Positions 34,035 through 42,639 of a DNA stretch of 64,000 bases are shown here, piece by piece. The stretch is from Paraburkholderia sp. GTDB lineage: Bacteria; Pseudomonadota; Gammaproteobacteria; Burkholderiales; Burkholderiaceae. The notes under the pieces were generated by a model. That model was given only the letters and a program-made list of their open reading frames with translations. It had not been told where the DNA came from and searched no databases. Within the stretch, counting starts at the first letter, position 1; each line of letters opens with the position of its first letter. Location: contig NZ_JAMXLH010000067.1 in NCBI RefSeq assembly GCF_024281035.1, positions 1-64,000 of the forward strand. The letters run 5' to 3'. The position numbers were made by a program, and so were the translations under genes.

Positions 34035-34056
34035 ATCAAGCAGGTATCAAGCAATG
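34035..34056. repeat. Two 11-bp direct repeats between usp and DUF2939 genes
   Basis: ATCAAGCAGGT followed by ATCAAGCAATG in the convergent gap. The unit matches the array at 30822-30869, 3.2 kb away. Confidence 0.7.
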
Positions 34057-34059
34057 CCG

Positions 34060-34710
34060 TTATTGGGCAGGCTCGTTCAATTCGACCGCGCCGAGTTTCC
34101 AGGTAAACGGCCCATGACGTTGCAGGACGGCGGAGTAACGCATGCCGTTCTCGCTGCGCTGCCAGGTCACCACAAATTCATTGAGCCCGCGGTAGCCCGC
34201 TGTGGTTTGCGGGTGACCCGGCTCATTCTTCGCTGAATCCGCCGAAGCCGTTTGTGCGTTGGACTCTGCGCTTGATTCTGCGCCGGACTCTCCCGGCGGA
34301 TTCCCTGGGGCGGGTGCGGGCGGCGGCTGTTCGCCGGGCTTGCCGCTGGGCGGCATCCCGTTGAGCAGCGCGGCGACGCCGTCTGGCGTCGTATAAGCAT
34401 CCACGAGTGGTCCGATCAGCGCCGCGCCGATCGCGGCGCCGAACAACAGCAGCGGATTGCTGCTGTGTTGTGCTTCCACGCGCCGCTTCAGCAAGCCGCC
34501 AACCTGTTCCTTGAGGCTCACGCGCAACGCCGGATAGTCGACGTATTCGTTCAGCGTTGCGGCATCGCGCGCATCGGCGGCGGCCTTGAGCCGATGCAGC
34601 GCCAGATACGGCGAGGCGTAGCTGTAGCCCACGGTGGTCACGATGAACGCCACGGCAACCACGATGGCGACGGGCTTGATCCAGCGTTTGTTCGATAGGG
34701 ATTCGGTCAT
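34060..34710 (-). CDS. DUF2939 family membrane-anchored protein
   Basis: 216-residue protein with one N-terminal membrane segment (about 12-32, VAIVVAVAFIVTTVGYSYA) and the DUF2939 pattern SPYLALHRLKAAADARDAATL (about 33-53). A Gly-rich hydrophobic stretch comes next, then a Pro/Ser/Ala-rich linker (about 120-165) and a beta-rich end (FVVTWQRSENGMRYS). Probably periplasmic or inner-membrane anchored; function unknown. Confidence 0.8.
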   Translation of the reverse strand: MTESLSNKRWIKPVAIVVAVAFIVTTVGYSYASPYLALHRLKAAADARDAATLNEYVDYPALRVSLKEQVGGLLKRRVEAQHSSNPLLLFGAAIGAALIGPLVDAYTTPDGVAALLNGMPPSGKPGEQPPPAPAPGNPPGESGAESSAESNAQTASADSAKNEPGHPQTTAGYRGLNEFVVTWQRSENGMRYSAVLQRHGPFTWKLGAVELNEPAQ

Positions 34711-34803
34711 CTTTGAGTTCGGATCGTCGAAGGCACACCTGATGTGGACCGCGTGCGCGCCGAAACGATCCCGAACTCTCCCGTTGCCTTTACCGTTTTT
34801 CCC

Positions 34804-35238
34804 TTACTTCGCGAGCGCCGCGGGCAGATCGGCCTGCTGTTCTGCGATGCAGCGGTCGATCATCCGGCACACCGCATCGACCGTACCCACCATGATGAGC
34901 CGCGAAGGCCCGTGGTACACGCGCACGGGCGCACGCCGCCCGGGCTCGGTGTGGTTCAGCGCGCTGTTGAGCGAAACGCGTGCAAATGCGGGCTGCGCGG
35001 ACGGCAGCGGCGGCAGTTCAACGAGACCCGCAGCGGATCCGACTGAGGACCCGACTGAGGACCCGACTGAGGACCCAACGTCGGCCCCCGGTTCGTTGTC
35101 GCTCAGGCTGTCGAAGAGCGAGCCGGATTGCGCGGCTCCCGACATGCGCGTGTTCTTCGCCGCGCAGCTGGCAAGGCCGCGCAGATGCCGCAGACGGCCG
35201 AATTGACGAAAGGGCAGCAAACGGGCAAGGCGTTCCAT
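34804..35238 (-). CDS. Hypothetical protein with Ser-Ser-Val-Gly repeats
   Basis: 144-residue protein with a basic N-terminus. Residues about 54-67 are a repeated SSVG tract encoded by 12-bp repeats at 35039-35074. The more ordered C-terminal part is VRVYHGPSRLIMVGTVDAVCRMIDRCIAEQ. LASC near residue 25 resembles a lipobox, but the preceding segment is too charged for a normal signal. It starts 41 bp after the lexA stop on the same strand and may be co-transcribed. Not recognised. Confidence 0.55.
   Translation of the reverse strand: MERLARLLPFRQFGRLRHLRGLASCAAKNTRMSGAAQSGSLFDSLSDNEPGADVGSSVGSSVGSSVGSAAGLVELPPLPSAQPAFARVSLNSALNHTEPGRRAPVRVYHGPSRLIMVGTVDAVCRMIDRCIAEQQADLPAALAK
35039..35074 (-). 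repeat. Three exact 12-bp repeats in the hypothetical gene
   Basis: Three identical in-frame copies of CCGACTGAGGAC (plus strand), encoding the SSVG tract. Exact identity suggests recent expansion. Confidence 0.88.
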
Positions 35239-35279
35239 AACTCCCTCCAGACAGCGTTTAGACGACAGCGTTCAGACGA

Positions 35280-35930
35280 TCAGAATTCGGTGGGGCGAAT
35301 CAGGCCGACGGCGATGCCTTCGAGCGCGAACTCCACACTGCCGGCCTCGACGAAGATGTTGTCGTAGTCGGGGTTCTCGGCGATCAGTTCGAGCCCGTTG
35401 GGCCGGCGCTTCAGGCGTTTCACCGTGACGTCGTCGCCAAGGCGCGCGACGACGATCTGGCCGTCTTTCGCTTCGCTCTTCTTCTGCACGGCGAGCAGGT
35501 CGCCGTCCAGGATGCCCGCGTCGCGCATCGACAGGCCGCGCACCTTGAGCAGGTAGTCGGGCTTGCTGGAGAAGAGTGCCGGGTCGCACGCGTAGTGCTG
35601 CGCGATGTGCTCCTGCGCGAGGATCGGGCTGCCCGCCGCGACGCGGCCGACGAGCGGCAGCGAGAGCTGCATGATGCTCGGGTGCGGCAGCGTGAACTGG
35701 TGCGGGAGGTCGTCCGGGCCGGGCAGGAGACGGATGCCGCGCGACGCGCCTGCGGCCAGTTCGATCACGCCCTTGCGTGCGAGCGCGCGCAGATGTTCCT
35801 CGGCGGAATTGGCGGAACTGAAGCCGAGTTCGGCCGCGATCTCGGCGCGCGTGGGCGGATAGCCGGTGCGCTCGATCGCGCGCCGGATCAGATCGAAAAC
35901 CTGCTGCTGTCGTGCGGTGAGTTTGGTCAT
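35280..35930 (-). CDS. lexA: SOS repressor LexA
   Basis: 216-residue repressor that self-cleaves when activated by RecA. The winged helix is at about 1-70 (RAEIAAELGFSSANSAEEHLRALARKG). The cleavage site is Ala-Gly in VGRVAAGSPILA (about 97-108). The S24 peptidase domain follows with catalytic Ser in RGLSMRDAGI (about 133) and Lys in VVARLGDDVTVKRL (about 170). The ATG at 35930 is standard; the frame upstream crosses the operator. Two SOS boxes lie immediately upstream, so it is autoregulated. Confidence 0.97.
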   Translation of the reverse strand: MTKLTARQQQVFDLIRRAIERTGYPPTRAEIAAELGFSSANSAEEHLRALARKGVIELAAGASRGIRLLPGPDDLPHQFTLPHPSIMQLSLPLVGRVAAGSPILAQEHIAQHYACDPALFSSKPDYLLKVRGLSMRDAGILDGDLLAVQKKSEAKDGQIVVARLGDDVTVKRLKRRPNGLELIAENPDYDNIFVEAGSVEFALEGIAVGLIRPTEF

Positions 35931-35937
35931 GGCGGCA

Positions 35938-35973
35938 CTGTATGAATAGACAGGTGACTGTATTTTTATACAG
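35938..35973 (-). promoter_or_regulatory. Two SOS (LexA) boxes of lexA
   Basis: Two exact CTGT-N8-ACAG sites: 35938-35953 and 35958-35973, start to start 20 bp. Read leftward they are CTGTCTATTCATACAG and CTGTATAAAAATACAG. The distal one overlaps a likely -10 (TAAAAAT). Two boxes ahead of lexA match the arrangement in E. coli. Confidence 0.9.
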
Positions 35974-35985
35974 TATCGGATCCTT

Positions 35986-36002
35986 TTCAAGTATTACTTG
36001 AA
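35986..36002. promoter_or_regulatory. 17-bp perfect palindrome at the lexA -35 region
   Basis: TTCAAGTATTACTTGAA, 8-bp arms with a single central base, 12 bp upstream of the distal SOS box. Read leftward, its end overlaps TTGAAA, the likely lexA -35. It is not an SOS box, so a second regulator may act here. Confidence 0.5.
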
Positions 36003-36111
36003 GTTCTCCGTTCGGCGGGTGTTTTCGCGACATTTGGGCACTGCCGGGCGGGTCGGATGACGGTGCGGCCGTGCTCGCGTGGCCGGGGAGAGGGGGCTTA
36101 CCACTTTTGGG

Positions 36112-36143
36112 CATTAAAAAATGAAGAAACATTATTTTTAATG
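36112..36143. promoter_or_regulatory. AT-rich inverted repeat upstream of the sulfate operon
   Basis: CATTAAAAA and TTTTTAATG, perfect 9-bp arms with a 14-nt loop, in a short AT-rich island 105 bp before sbp. CysB sites are AT-rich and poorly conserved, and a CysB gene ends this cluster, so a CysB-dependent promoter is likely here; this is inference. Confidence 0.45.
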
Positions 36144-36247
36144 ATTTAAGCCGGTCGTTAGACTGCCCTTCATCGTGAGCTGCAGGCATGCAAGACCCGC
36201 GCAGGTCCCACGCAAGACCCACGCAAAGAAAACACGGAGAAAAGTGG

Positions 36248-37312
36248 ATGGGCATTCTGGACAACGGAAAAACAGGCTGGATCAAGCGACTGGCGGCGCG
36301 GCTGATCGTTGGCGCGGCGTCGATCCTCGGCATCGCGGCGCTCGTCGGCATGGCGGCGCACGCGCCCGCGGCGCATGCGGATACGTCGTTGCTGAACGTC
36401 TCCTACGATCCGACGCGCGAGTTGTACCAGCAGGTCAACGAGGCGTTCGCGAAGCAGTGGAAGGCGAAGACCGGCGAGACGCTCACGATCAGACAGTCGC
36501 ACGGCGGCTCGGGCGCGCAGGCGCGCTCGGTGCTGGACGGCCTGCAAGCCGATGTCGTGACGCTCGCGCTCGCCTGGGACATCGACGCGCTCGCGAACAA
36601 GGGCGTCGTGCACGCCGACTGGCAAAAGCGCCTGCCCGACAACGCCGCGCCGTACACCTCGACCATCGTGTTTCTCGTGCGCAAGGGCAATCCGAAGCAC
36701 ATCAAGGATTGGGACGATCTCGTGAAGCCGGGCGTTTCGATCGTCACGCCGAATCCGAAGACCTCAGGCGGCGCGCGCTGGAATTACCTCGCGGCGTGGG
36801 CGTACGCCGCGCATCAGCCGGGCGGCAATGACCAGAAGGCCAAGGCGTTCGTCACGCAGCTCTACAGGAACGCCGGAGTGCTCGACTCGGGCTCGCGCGG
36901 GGCGACGACGAGCTTCGTGCAGCGCGGCATCGGCGACGTGCTGATCGCGTGGGAAAACGAAGCGTTCCTGTCGCTCAGGGAGTTCGGTTCCGGGAAGTTC
37001 GAGATCGTGGTGCCGTCGGCGAGCATTCTCGCGGAGCCGCCGGTGGCCGTCGTCGACAAGGTCGTGGACAAGCGCGGCACGCGCAAGGTCGCCGAGGCTT
37101 ATCTGCAGTTCCTGTACAGCGAGGAAGGCCAGGAGATCGCGGCGAAGAACTTCTACCGTCCGCGCTCGGACAAGGTCCCGGCTGCGCTGACGTCGAGGTT
37201 TCCGAACCTGAAGCTCTACACCATCGACGATTCGTTCGGCGGCTGGGCGAACGCGCAGAAGGTCCATTTCGCCGATGGCGGCGTGTTCGATTCGATTTAC
37301 CAGCCGCAGTGA
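36248..37312 (+). CDS. sbp: Sulfate ABC transporter, periplasmic sulfate-binding protein
   Basis: Binds sulfate/thiosulfate in the periplasm and delivers it to CysTWA. The 354-residue product has a long Sec signal (about 1-45, cleaved after AHA). Mature motifs are LLNVSYDPTRELYQQVN, QSHGGSGAQARSV and the family stretch NPKTSGGARWNYLAAW. GSRGATTSFVQRGIGDV is near the middle. The ATG at 36248 was chosen over the upstream in-frame ATG at 36188 because it starts the signal peptide. First gene of sbp-cysT-cysW-cysA. Confidence 0.95.
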   Translation: MGILDNGKTGWIKRLAARLIVGAASILGIAALVGMAAHAPAAHADTSLLNVSYDPTRELYQQVNEAFAKQWKAKTGETLTIRQSHGGSGAQARSVLDGLQADVVTLALAWDIDALANKGVVHADWQKRLPDNAAPYTSTIVFLVRKGNPKHIKDWDDLVKPGVSIVTPNPKTSGGARWNYLAAWAYAAHQPGGNDQKAKAFVTQLYRNAGVLDSGSRGATTSFVQRGIGDVLIAWENEAFLSLREFGSGKFEIVVPSASILAEPPVAVVDKVVDKRGTRKVAEAYLQFLYSEEGQEIAAKNFYRPRSDKVPAALTSRFPNLKLYTIDDSFGGWANAQKVHFADGGVFDSIYQPQ

Positions 37313-37352
37313 AGCCGCTATGAAGCCGCGACGAAACCGCAGTGAAACATCG
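37309..37352. repeat. 11-bp degenerate repeats starting at the sbp stop codon
   Basis: Four 11-bp units (GTGAAGCCGCT, ATGAAGCCGCG, ACGAAACCGCA, GTGAAACATCG). The first contains the sbp TGA. Confidence 0.75.
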
Positions 37353-37423
37353 CACGGCAGGCGCGCCCGCAAGGGCGCGCTCTTCGGCGCATGGCGCCGC
37401 AGCATTCTGAAAGAGCAACAAGC

Positions 37424-38353
37424 ATGACGACGTTACGCTTACGCAAGCCCAGCGCGTTGCCGGGCTTCGGCCTGACACTGGGCATCACGGTGGCTTATCT
37501 GAGCCTCGTGGTGCTGATTCCGCTTGCGTCCACCTTCCTCAAGACCGCGACGCTCGACTGGGCGCAGTTCGTGCGCGCCGTGGCCTCGCCGCGCGTGATC
37601 GCGTCGTACCGGCTCACGTTTTTGGCCGCGCTCGGCGCAGCGCTCATCAATGCCGTGTTCGGTCTTCTGCTCGCCTGGGTGCTCGTGCGCTACACGTTCC
37701 CTTTCAAGCGGGCCATCGACGCGCTCGTCGATCTGCCGTTCGCGCTGCCGACCTCGGTCGCCGGCATCTCGCTGGCGGCCGTTTACGCGGGCAACGGCTG
37801 GATCGGACAGTTTCTCGAACCGCTGGGGATCAAGGTCGCCTTCACGTCGCTCGGCGTGCTCGTTGCGCTCACATTCATCGGGCTGCCGTTCGTCGTGCGC
37901 ACCGTGCAGCCCGTGCTCGAAGACTTCGAGCGCGAGCAGGAGGAAGCCGCCGCGTGCCTCGGCGCGTCGCGCTGGCTCACGGTGCGCCGCGTCGTGTTGC
38001 CCGCCGCATTGCCCGCGTTGCTCACCGGTTTTGCGCTTGCGTTCGCGCGCGCCCTCGGCGAGTACGGCTCGGTGATCTTCATCGCGGGCAACGTGCCGAT
38101 GAAGTCCGAAATCACCTCGCTGCTCATCATCACCAAGCTCGAACAGTACGATTACGCGGGCGCGACCGCGCTGGCCGTCGTGATGCTGTGCGTCTCGTTC
38201 GTCATGCTGCTCATCATCAATTCGCTGCAGTGGTATTTGCAGCGCCGTACGAGCCGCGGCGCTTCATCATCTGCGCCGTCTGCGCCGTCTTCATCGTCTT
38301 CCGCGCCGCATGACCCGACGCAGCGCGCAGTCGCTACGGGAGGTGCGCAATGA
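37424..38353 (+). CDS. cysT: Sulfate ABC transporter permease CysT
   Basis: Inner-membrane subunit, 309 residues, six helices. The N-terminus (LPGFGLTLGITVAYLSLVVLIPLAS) and DLPFALPTSVAGISLAAVY are typical. The EAA coupling loop is EEAAACLGASRWLTVRRVVLPAALPAL-like at about 176-202. A Ser/Pro-rich C-terminal tail (about 280-300) is an unusual extension. It overlaps cysW by 4 bp (ATGA), showing translational coupling. Confidence 0.95.
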   Translation: MTTLRLRKPSALPGFGLTLGITVAYLSLVVLIPLASTFLKTATLDWAQFVRAVASPRVIASYRLTFLAALGAALINAVFGLLLAWVLVRYTFPFKRAIDALVDLPFALPTSVAGISLAAVYAGNGWIGQFLEPLGIKVAFTSLGVLVALTFIGLPFVVRTVQPVLEDFEREQEEAAACLGASRWLTVRRVVLPAALPALLTGFALAFARALGEYGSVIFIAGNVPMKSEITSLLIITKLEQYDYAGATALAVVMLCVSFVMLLIINSLQWYLQRRTSRGASSSAPSAPSSSSSAPHDPTQRAVATGGAQ

Positions 38354-39333
38354 GCACGCCTCAACGACCGCCGCGCCGCCCCGATCCGGTCACGGAAGCG
38401 CCCTGGGTGCGCTGGTTTCTCACCGGCATCGCGCTCGTCTTTCTCGCGCTCTTTCTGCTGGTGCCGCTCGTCGCGGTGTTCTCGCAGGCACTCTCGAAGG
38501 GCGTGGGCTTCTACTTCGCGTCGCTCGCCGATCCCGATGCCGTCTCGGCGATCGAACTCACGCTCATCACCGCTGCCATCGCCGTGCCGCTCAATCTCGC
38601 GTTCGGGCTGGTCGCTTCGTGGACGATCGCCAAATTCGAGTTCCGCGGCAAGGCGCTGCTCACCACGCTGATCGATCTGCCGTTTTCGGTGTCGCCCGTG
38701 ATCTCGGGTCTCATCTACGTGCTGCTGTTCGGCGCACAGGGCTGGCTCGGGCCATGGCTTGCCGACCACGACGTGCAGATCATCTTCGCTGTGCCGGGCA
38801 TCGTGCTCGCCACGATCTTCGTCACGTTTCCGTTCGTTGCGCGCGAGCTGATCCCGCTGATGCAGGCCCAGGGCAACGACGAGGAAGAGGCCGCGCACGT
38901 GCTGGGCGCGTCGGGCTGGCAGATGTTTCGCCGCGTCACGCTGCCGAACGTCCGCTGGGGTTTGCTCTACGGCGTGATCCTCTGCAATGCGCGAGCGATG
39001 GGCGAGTTCGGCGCGGTGTCGGTGGTGTCGGGCCACATTCGCGGGCAGACCGACACGATGCCGCTGCACGTCGAGATCCTCTACAACGAATACAACTTCG
39101 CGGCGGCTTTCGCGGTGGCCTCGCTGCTTGCGCTGCTCGCGCTCGTGACGCTCGGGCTCAAGCTGCTTGCCGAGCGTCATCTCGGCGCCGAACGCACGGA
39201 CGAGAGCGCTGCGCCGGCGCTTGCCCCGGATCGCGGCGGGCGCGCGCTCACGCAGATCGCTTCCGCCACCGCCGTTCAACCGGACATATCGCGCGCTGCG
39301 CGGCCGGGTGTCGCCCGGCAGGCGCTCGAGTAG
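38350..39333 (+). CDS. cysW: Sulfate ABC transporter permease CysW
   Basis: Second membrane subunit, 327 residues, six helices. Family stretches: DLPFSVSPVISGLIYVLLFG (about 108-127) and EEEAAHVLGASGWQMFRRVTLPN (EAA loop, about 178-200). The last ~45 residues are a polar tail beyond the usual end. Starts inside the cysT stop codon. Confidence 0.95.
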   Translation: MSTPQRPPRRPDPVTEAPWVRWFLTGIALVFLALFLLVPLVAVFSQALSKGVGFYFASLADPDAVSAIELTLITAAIAVPLNLAFGLVASWTIAKFEFRGKALLTTLIDLPFSVSPVISGLIYVLLFGAQGWLGPWLADHDVQIIFAVPGIVLATIFVTFPFVARELIPLMQAQGNDEEEAAHVLGASGWQMFRRVTLPNVRWGLLYGVILCNARAMGEFGAVSVVSGHIRGQTDTMPLHVEILYNEYNFAAAFAVASLLALLALVTLGLKLLAERHLGAERTDESAAPALAPDRGGRALTQIASATAVQPDISRAARPGVARQALE

Positions 39334-39418
39334 TTAGCGCATCAGTCACACCATTGCATCGGGCCGGCGAAGGCGCCTCGTAGCACGCTCGCTGGCCGAA
39401 AACGGAGAGCAGTCAATC

Positions 39419-40477
39419 ATGGGCATCATCGTTCGCAATCTGCAAAAGCGCTTCGGCGATTTCACCGCGCTCGACAACGTCTCGCTCGACTTTCCGCCCG
39501 GCGAACTGGTCGCGCTGCTCGGGCCGTCGGGTTGCGGCAAGACCACGCTGCTGCGCGTGATCGCGGGTCTCGAATACGCGGATGCGGGCGAGGTCGTGCT
39601 GCAAGGCCAGGACGTGGGCGCGGTCGGCGCGCGCGAGCGCCAGGTGGGTTTCGTATTCCAGCATTACGCGCTGTTCCGCCACATGACGGTATTCGAGAAC
39701 GTCGCCTTCGGGCTGCGTGTGAAGCCGCGCAACGAGCGGCCTTCCGAGGCCGCGATTCGCGAGAAGGTGCACGAACTCCTGAAGCTCGTTCAGCTCGACT
39801 GGCTCGCGCAGCGCTATCCGTCCGAACTCTCCGGCGGGCAGCGCCAGCACATCGCGCTGGCCCGTGCACTCGCCGTCGAGCCCAAGGTGCTGCTGCTCGA
39901 CGAACCGTTCGGCGCACTCGACGCGAAAGTGCGCAAGGAACTGCGCAGCTGGCTGCGCCGCCTGCACGACGATCTGCACATCTCGACGATCTTCGTCACG
40001 CACGACCAGGAGGAAGCGCTCGAAGTGGCCGACCGCATCGTCGTGCTCAATCGTGGGCACGTCGAGCAGGTGGGCAGCCCGCAGGCCGTCTACGATCATC
40101 CGCAGACGGCCTTCGTCTACGAATTCCTCGGCGCGGCGAACCGCCTGCGCGGGCGCGTGGAGGCGCAGGGTTTCGTCGTCGACGGCGCCGCGCAGCCGAT
40201 CGCCGTGCAGGCGGAATTCGTCGGCCCGGCGCTTGCCTACGTGCGCCCGCACGATCTCGTGCTGCATCCGCATGCGAGCGGGCAGCGCGACGGCATCGTC
40301 GTTGACGTGCGCCGCGTCGTGACGCTCGGCGGCTCGGTACGCGTGGAGCTGGCAAGCCATGCGGGCGGCGCGCTCGAAGCCGAACTCGATCGCGAGGCGT
40401 GGCGCGCGCTGAGCCTGAGCGTGGGCGACTACGCGACCGCCGTGCCGCGCGGCCTGCGCGTGTTTCCTGCGCGTTGA
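39419..40477 (+). CDS. cysA: Sulfate ABC transporter ATPase CysA
   Basis: 352-residue ATPase powering sulfate/thiosulfate import. Walker A GPSGCGKT (35-42), signature LSGGQRQHIALARAL (about 138-152), Walker B VLLLDEPFGALD (about 157-168), and a C-terminal TOBE-like regulatory domain (about 240-350). It follows cysW by 85 bp in the same direction. Confidence 0.96.
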   Translation: MGIIVRNLQKRFGDFTALDNVSLDFPPGELVALLGPSGCGKTTLLRVIAGLEYADAGEVVLQGQDVGAVGARERQVGFVFQHYALFRHMTVFENVAFGLRVKPRNERPSEAAIREKVHELLKLVQLDWLAQRYPSELSGGQRQHIALARALAVEPKVLLLDEPFGALDAKVRKELRSWLRRLHDDLHISTIFVTHDQEEALEVADRIVVLNRGHVEQVGSPQAVYDHPQTAFVYEFLGAANRLRGRVEAQGFVVDGAAQPIAVQAEFVGPALAYVRPHDLVLHPHASGQRDGIVVDVRRVVTLGGSVRVELASHAGGALEAELDREAWRALSLSVGDYATAVPRGLRVFPAR

Positions 40478-40510
40478 GCGGCGCAGTAAGCGGCCAACCA
40501 AGCGGCCCAC
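40475..40510. repeat. Three 12-bp degenerate repeats starting at the cysA stop codon
   Basis: Units TGAGCGGCGCAG, TAAGCGGCCAAC, CAAGCGGCCCAC; the first begins with the cysA TGA and the second with an in-phase TAA. Confidence 0.7.
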
Positions 40511-40593
40511 TGCGCGCGTGCTTTACACGCTCACAGCGCGTTCACTTCGCGCGTATTCAACCTGATCAGACCGACCAGTCCGGGGACAAGGAC

Positions 40594-41520
40594 ATGAATT
40601 TCCAGCAGTTGCGTTTCGTACGTGAAGCCGTGCGTCAGAACATGAATCTGACCGAAGTGGCGAACGTGCTGTACACGTCGCAATCGGGCGTCTCGAAGCA
40701 GATCAAGGATCTGGAGGACGAACTCGGCGTCGATATCTTCATCCGGCGCGGCAAGCGGCTCACGGGCCTGACCGAGCCGGGCAAGGCCGTGCATCAATTG
40801 ATCGAACGGATGCTGCTCGATGCCGGCAACCTGCGCCGCGTCGCGCGCCAGTTCGCCGATCAGGACAGCGGCCATCTCGTTGTCGCGACGACCCACACGC
40901 AGGCGCGCTATGCGCTGCCGAAAGTCGTGCAACAGTTCCGCGAGGTGTTTCCGAAGGTGCGGCTCGCGCTGCGCCAGGGCAATCCGCAGCAGATTGCGCA
41001 GTCGATCGTCAGCGGCGAGGCCGATATCGGTCTTTCGACCGAAGCGCTCGACCGTTATCCGGACATCGTGACGTTCCCGTGCTATTCGTGGCATCACGTC
41101 GTCGTCGTGCCGAAGTCGCATCCGCTCGTCGGGCGCGAGCACGTCACGCTCGAAGAGATCGCGGAGTATCCGCTCATCACCTACGACCAGGACTTCACGG
41201 GCCGCTCGCACATCGACCACTCGTTCGCGAAGGCGGGCGTGGTGCCCGACGTCGTGCTGACGGCCATCGACACCGACGTCATCAAGACCTATGTCGAACT
41301 CGGCATGGGCGTGGGCGTGGTGGCCGCGATGGCCTACGATCCGAAGCGCGACACCGAACTCGTCGCACTCGACACCCAGCACCTGTTCGAGGCGAGCACG
41401 ACGCGCGTGGGCTTGCGTAAGGGCGCGTTCCTGCGTCAGTACGCGTACCGGATGATCGAGATGTTCGCGCCGCACCTGACCGAGCAGCATATCGCGAGCC
41501 AGTTGCGCGAAGGCGGCTGA
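40594..41520 (+). CDS. cysB: CysB-type LysR regulator of sulfur assimilation
   Basis: 308-residue LysR activator. The HTH is at about 18-40 (LTEVANVLYTSQSGVSKQIK). The inducer/sulfate-contact residues known from Klebsiella CysB (Thr100, Thr102, Gln103) fall in TTHTQARYALP at the same numbers here. It probably activates the cys operon in response to N-acetylserine or related signals. It lies 116 bp after cysA and may have its own promoter; Cbl is a close paralogue and cannot be fully excluded. Confidence 0.93.
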   Translation: MNFQQLRFVREAVRQNMNLTEVANVLYTSQSGVSKQIKDLEDELGVDIFIRRGKRLTGLTEPGKAVHQLIERMLLDAGNLRRVARQFADQDSGHLVVATTHTQARYALPKVVQQFREVFPKVRLALRQGNPQQIAQSIVSGEADIGLSTEALDRYPDIVTFPCYSWHHVVVVPKSHPLVGREHVTLEEIAEYPLITYDQDFTGRSHIDHSFAKAGVVPDVVLTAIDTDVIKTYVELGMGVGVVAAMAYDPKRDTELVALDTQHLFEASTTRVGLRKGAFLRQYAYRMIEMFAPHLTEQHIASQLREGG

Positions 41521-41570
41521 AGCACCGGGAAGCACCGGGAAGCGCCGTGAAGCGATGTGAAGACCGGGGT
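41521..41570. repeat. Five 10-bp degenerate repeats directly after the cysB stop
   Basis: Units AGCACCGGGA (twice), AGCGCCGTGA, AGCGATGTGA, AGACCGGGGT begin at the first base after the cysB TGA. Confidence 0.78.
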
Positions 41571-41607
41571 GCGCGCACGCAGCGGTGGATCGCTTAAAAT
41601 CGCCGCC

Positions 41608-42639
41608 ATGAATACTCTCAATCCGATTTCCTCTTCCGCGGCGGCGCAACCGCTCCCGCGCATCGCCGTGCTCGCCACCGGCGGCACCATCGCGGGCTCC
41701 GCGCCCGACGTGGCGAACACCGCCGGTTACCAGGCCGGCGTCATCGGCGTCGCGCAGTTGCTGGCGGCCGTTCCCGGGCTCGCCGCCATCGCGCAGATCC
41801 AGGCCGAGCAGGTCGCGAGCATCGACAGCAAGGACATGGCGCTCGCGCTGTGGACGACGCTTGCGCAGCGCATCAATACGCTGCTGGCGGGCGACGATAT
41901 CGATGGCGTCGTCATCACGCACGGCACCGATACGCTCGAAGAAACCGCCTGGCTGCTGCATCTCGCGGTCAAGAGTTCGAAGCCCGTCGTGATGACGGCG
42001 GCGATGCGGCCCGCGTCGGCGCTTTCGGCCGACGGCCCGCTGAATCTGCTGAACGCGGTGACGCTCGCGGCGAGCGGTGCGGCAGCGGGACAGGGCGTGC
42101 TCGTCGCGTTCAACAACCGGATTCACTGCGCGCGCGACGTGGTCAAGATCAGCACGTACGCCGTCGATGCGTTCCAGTCGCCCGAAATCGGCGCGCTCGG
42201 CTGGGTGCAGGACGGGCGGGTGGAATTCCAGCGCCGCGCGCTGCGTGCGCATACGGTCGATTCGCCGTTTACGGCGAACGGACCGTGGCCGCATGTGGAG
42301 ATCGTCGCGAGTTATGCGGGCGTGTCGCGCATCGCCGTGGATGCGCTCGTCGCGGCGGGTGTACGCGGTATCGTCGTGGCCGGGACCGGCAACGGCTCGA
42401 TTCATTCGACCTTGCAACAGGCGCTGGCCGAGGCGGCGGCGAAGGGCGTGGCTGTCGTGCGTGCCTCGCGCGTGGGTTCGGGGCACGTGATGCACAACGG
42501 CGCGGCGAAAGACGACGCGCTCGGCTTCATCAGCGCGGGCACGCTCAATCCGTACAAGGCGCGCGTGCTGCTGGCGCTCGCGCTTGCGCGCGGCATCACG
42601 GATCGGGCTGAGTTGCAGCGCGTGTTCGATACGTACTGA
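41608..42639 (+). CDS. ansA: L-asparaginase
   Basis: Hydrolyses asparagine to aspartate and ammonia. The 343-residue product carries both active-site threonines: Thr27 in VLATGGTIAG and Thr107-Asp108 in VITHGTDTLEET, with MTAAMRPASALSADGPLNL for the Lys-containing region. Sequence is nearest to type II enzymes, but no signal peptide is seen, so it is probably cytoplasmic. The ATG at 41608 was chosen over the longer open frame, which begins in the repeat array. Confidence 0.92.
   Translation: MNTLNPISSSAAAQPLPRIAVLATGGTIAGSAPDVANTAGYQAGVIGVAQLLAAVPGLAAIAQIQAEQVASIDSKDMALALWTTLAQRINTLLAGDDIDGVVITHGTDTLEETAWLLHLAVKSSKPVVMTAAMRPASALSADGPLNLLNAVTLAASGAAAGQGVLVAFNNRIHCARDVVKISTYAVDAFQSPEIGALGWVQDGRVEFQRRALRAHTVDSPFTANGPWPHVEIVASYAGVSRIAVDALVAAGVRGIVVAGTGNGSIHSTLQQALAEAAAKGVAVVRASRVGSGHVMHNGAAKDDALGFISAGTLNPYKARVLLALALARGITDRAELQRVFDTY

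Noticed and set aside
40531..42495. 654-codon minus-strand open frame over cysB and ansA
   Set aside because: It is the antisense shadow of two well-supported genes; composition is Arg/His/Asp-rich, typical of reverse frames in GC-rich DNA.
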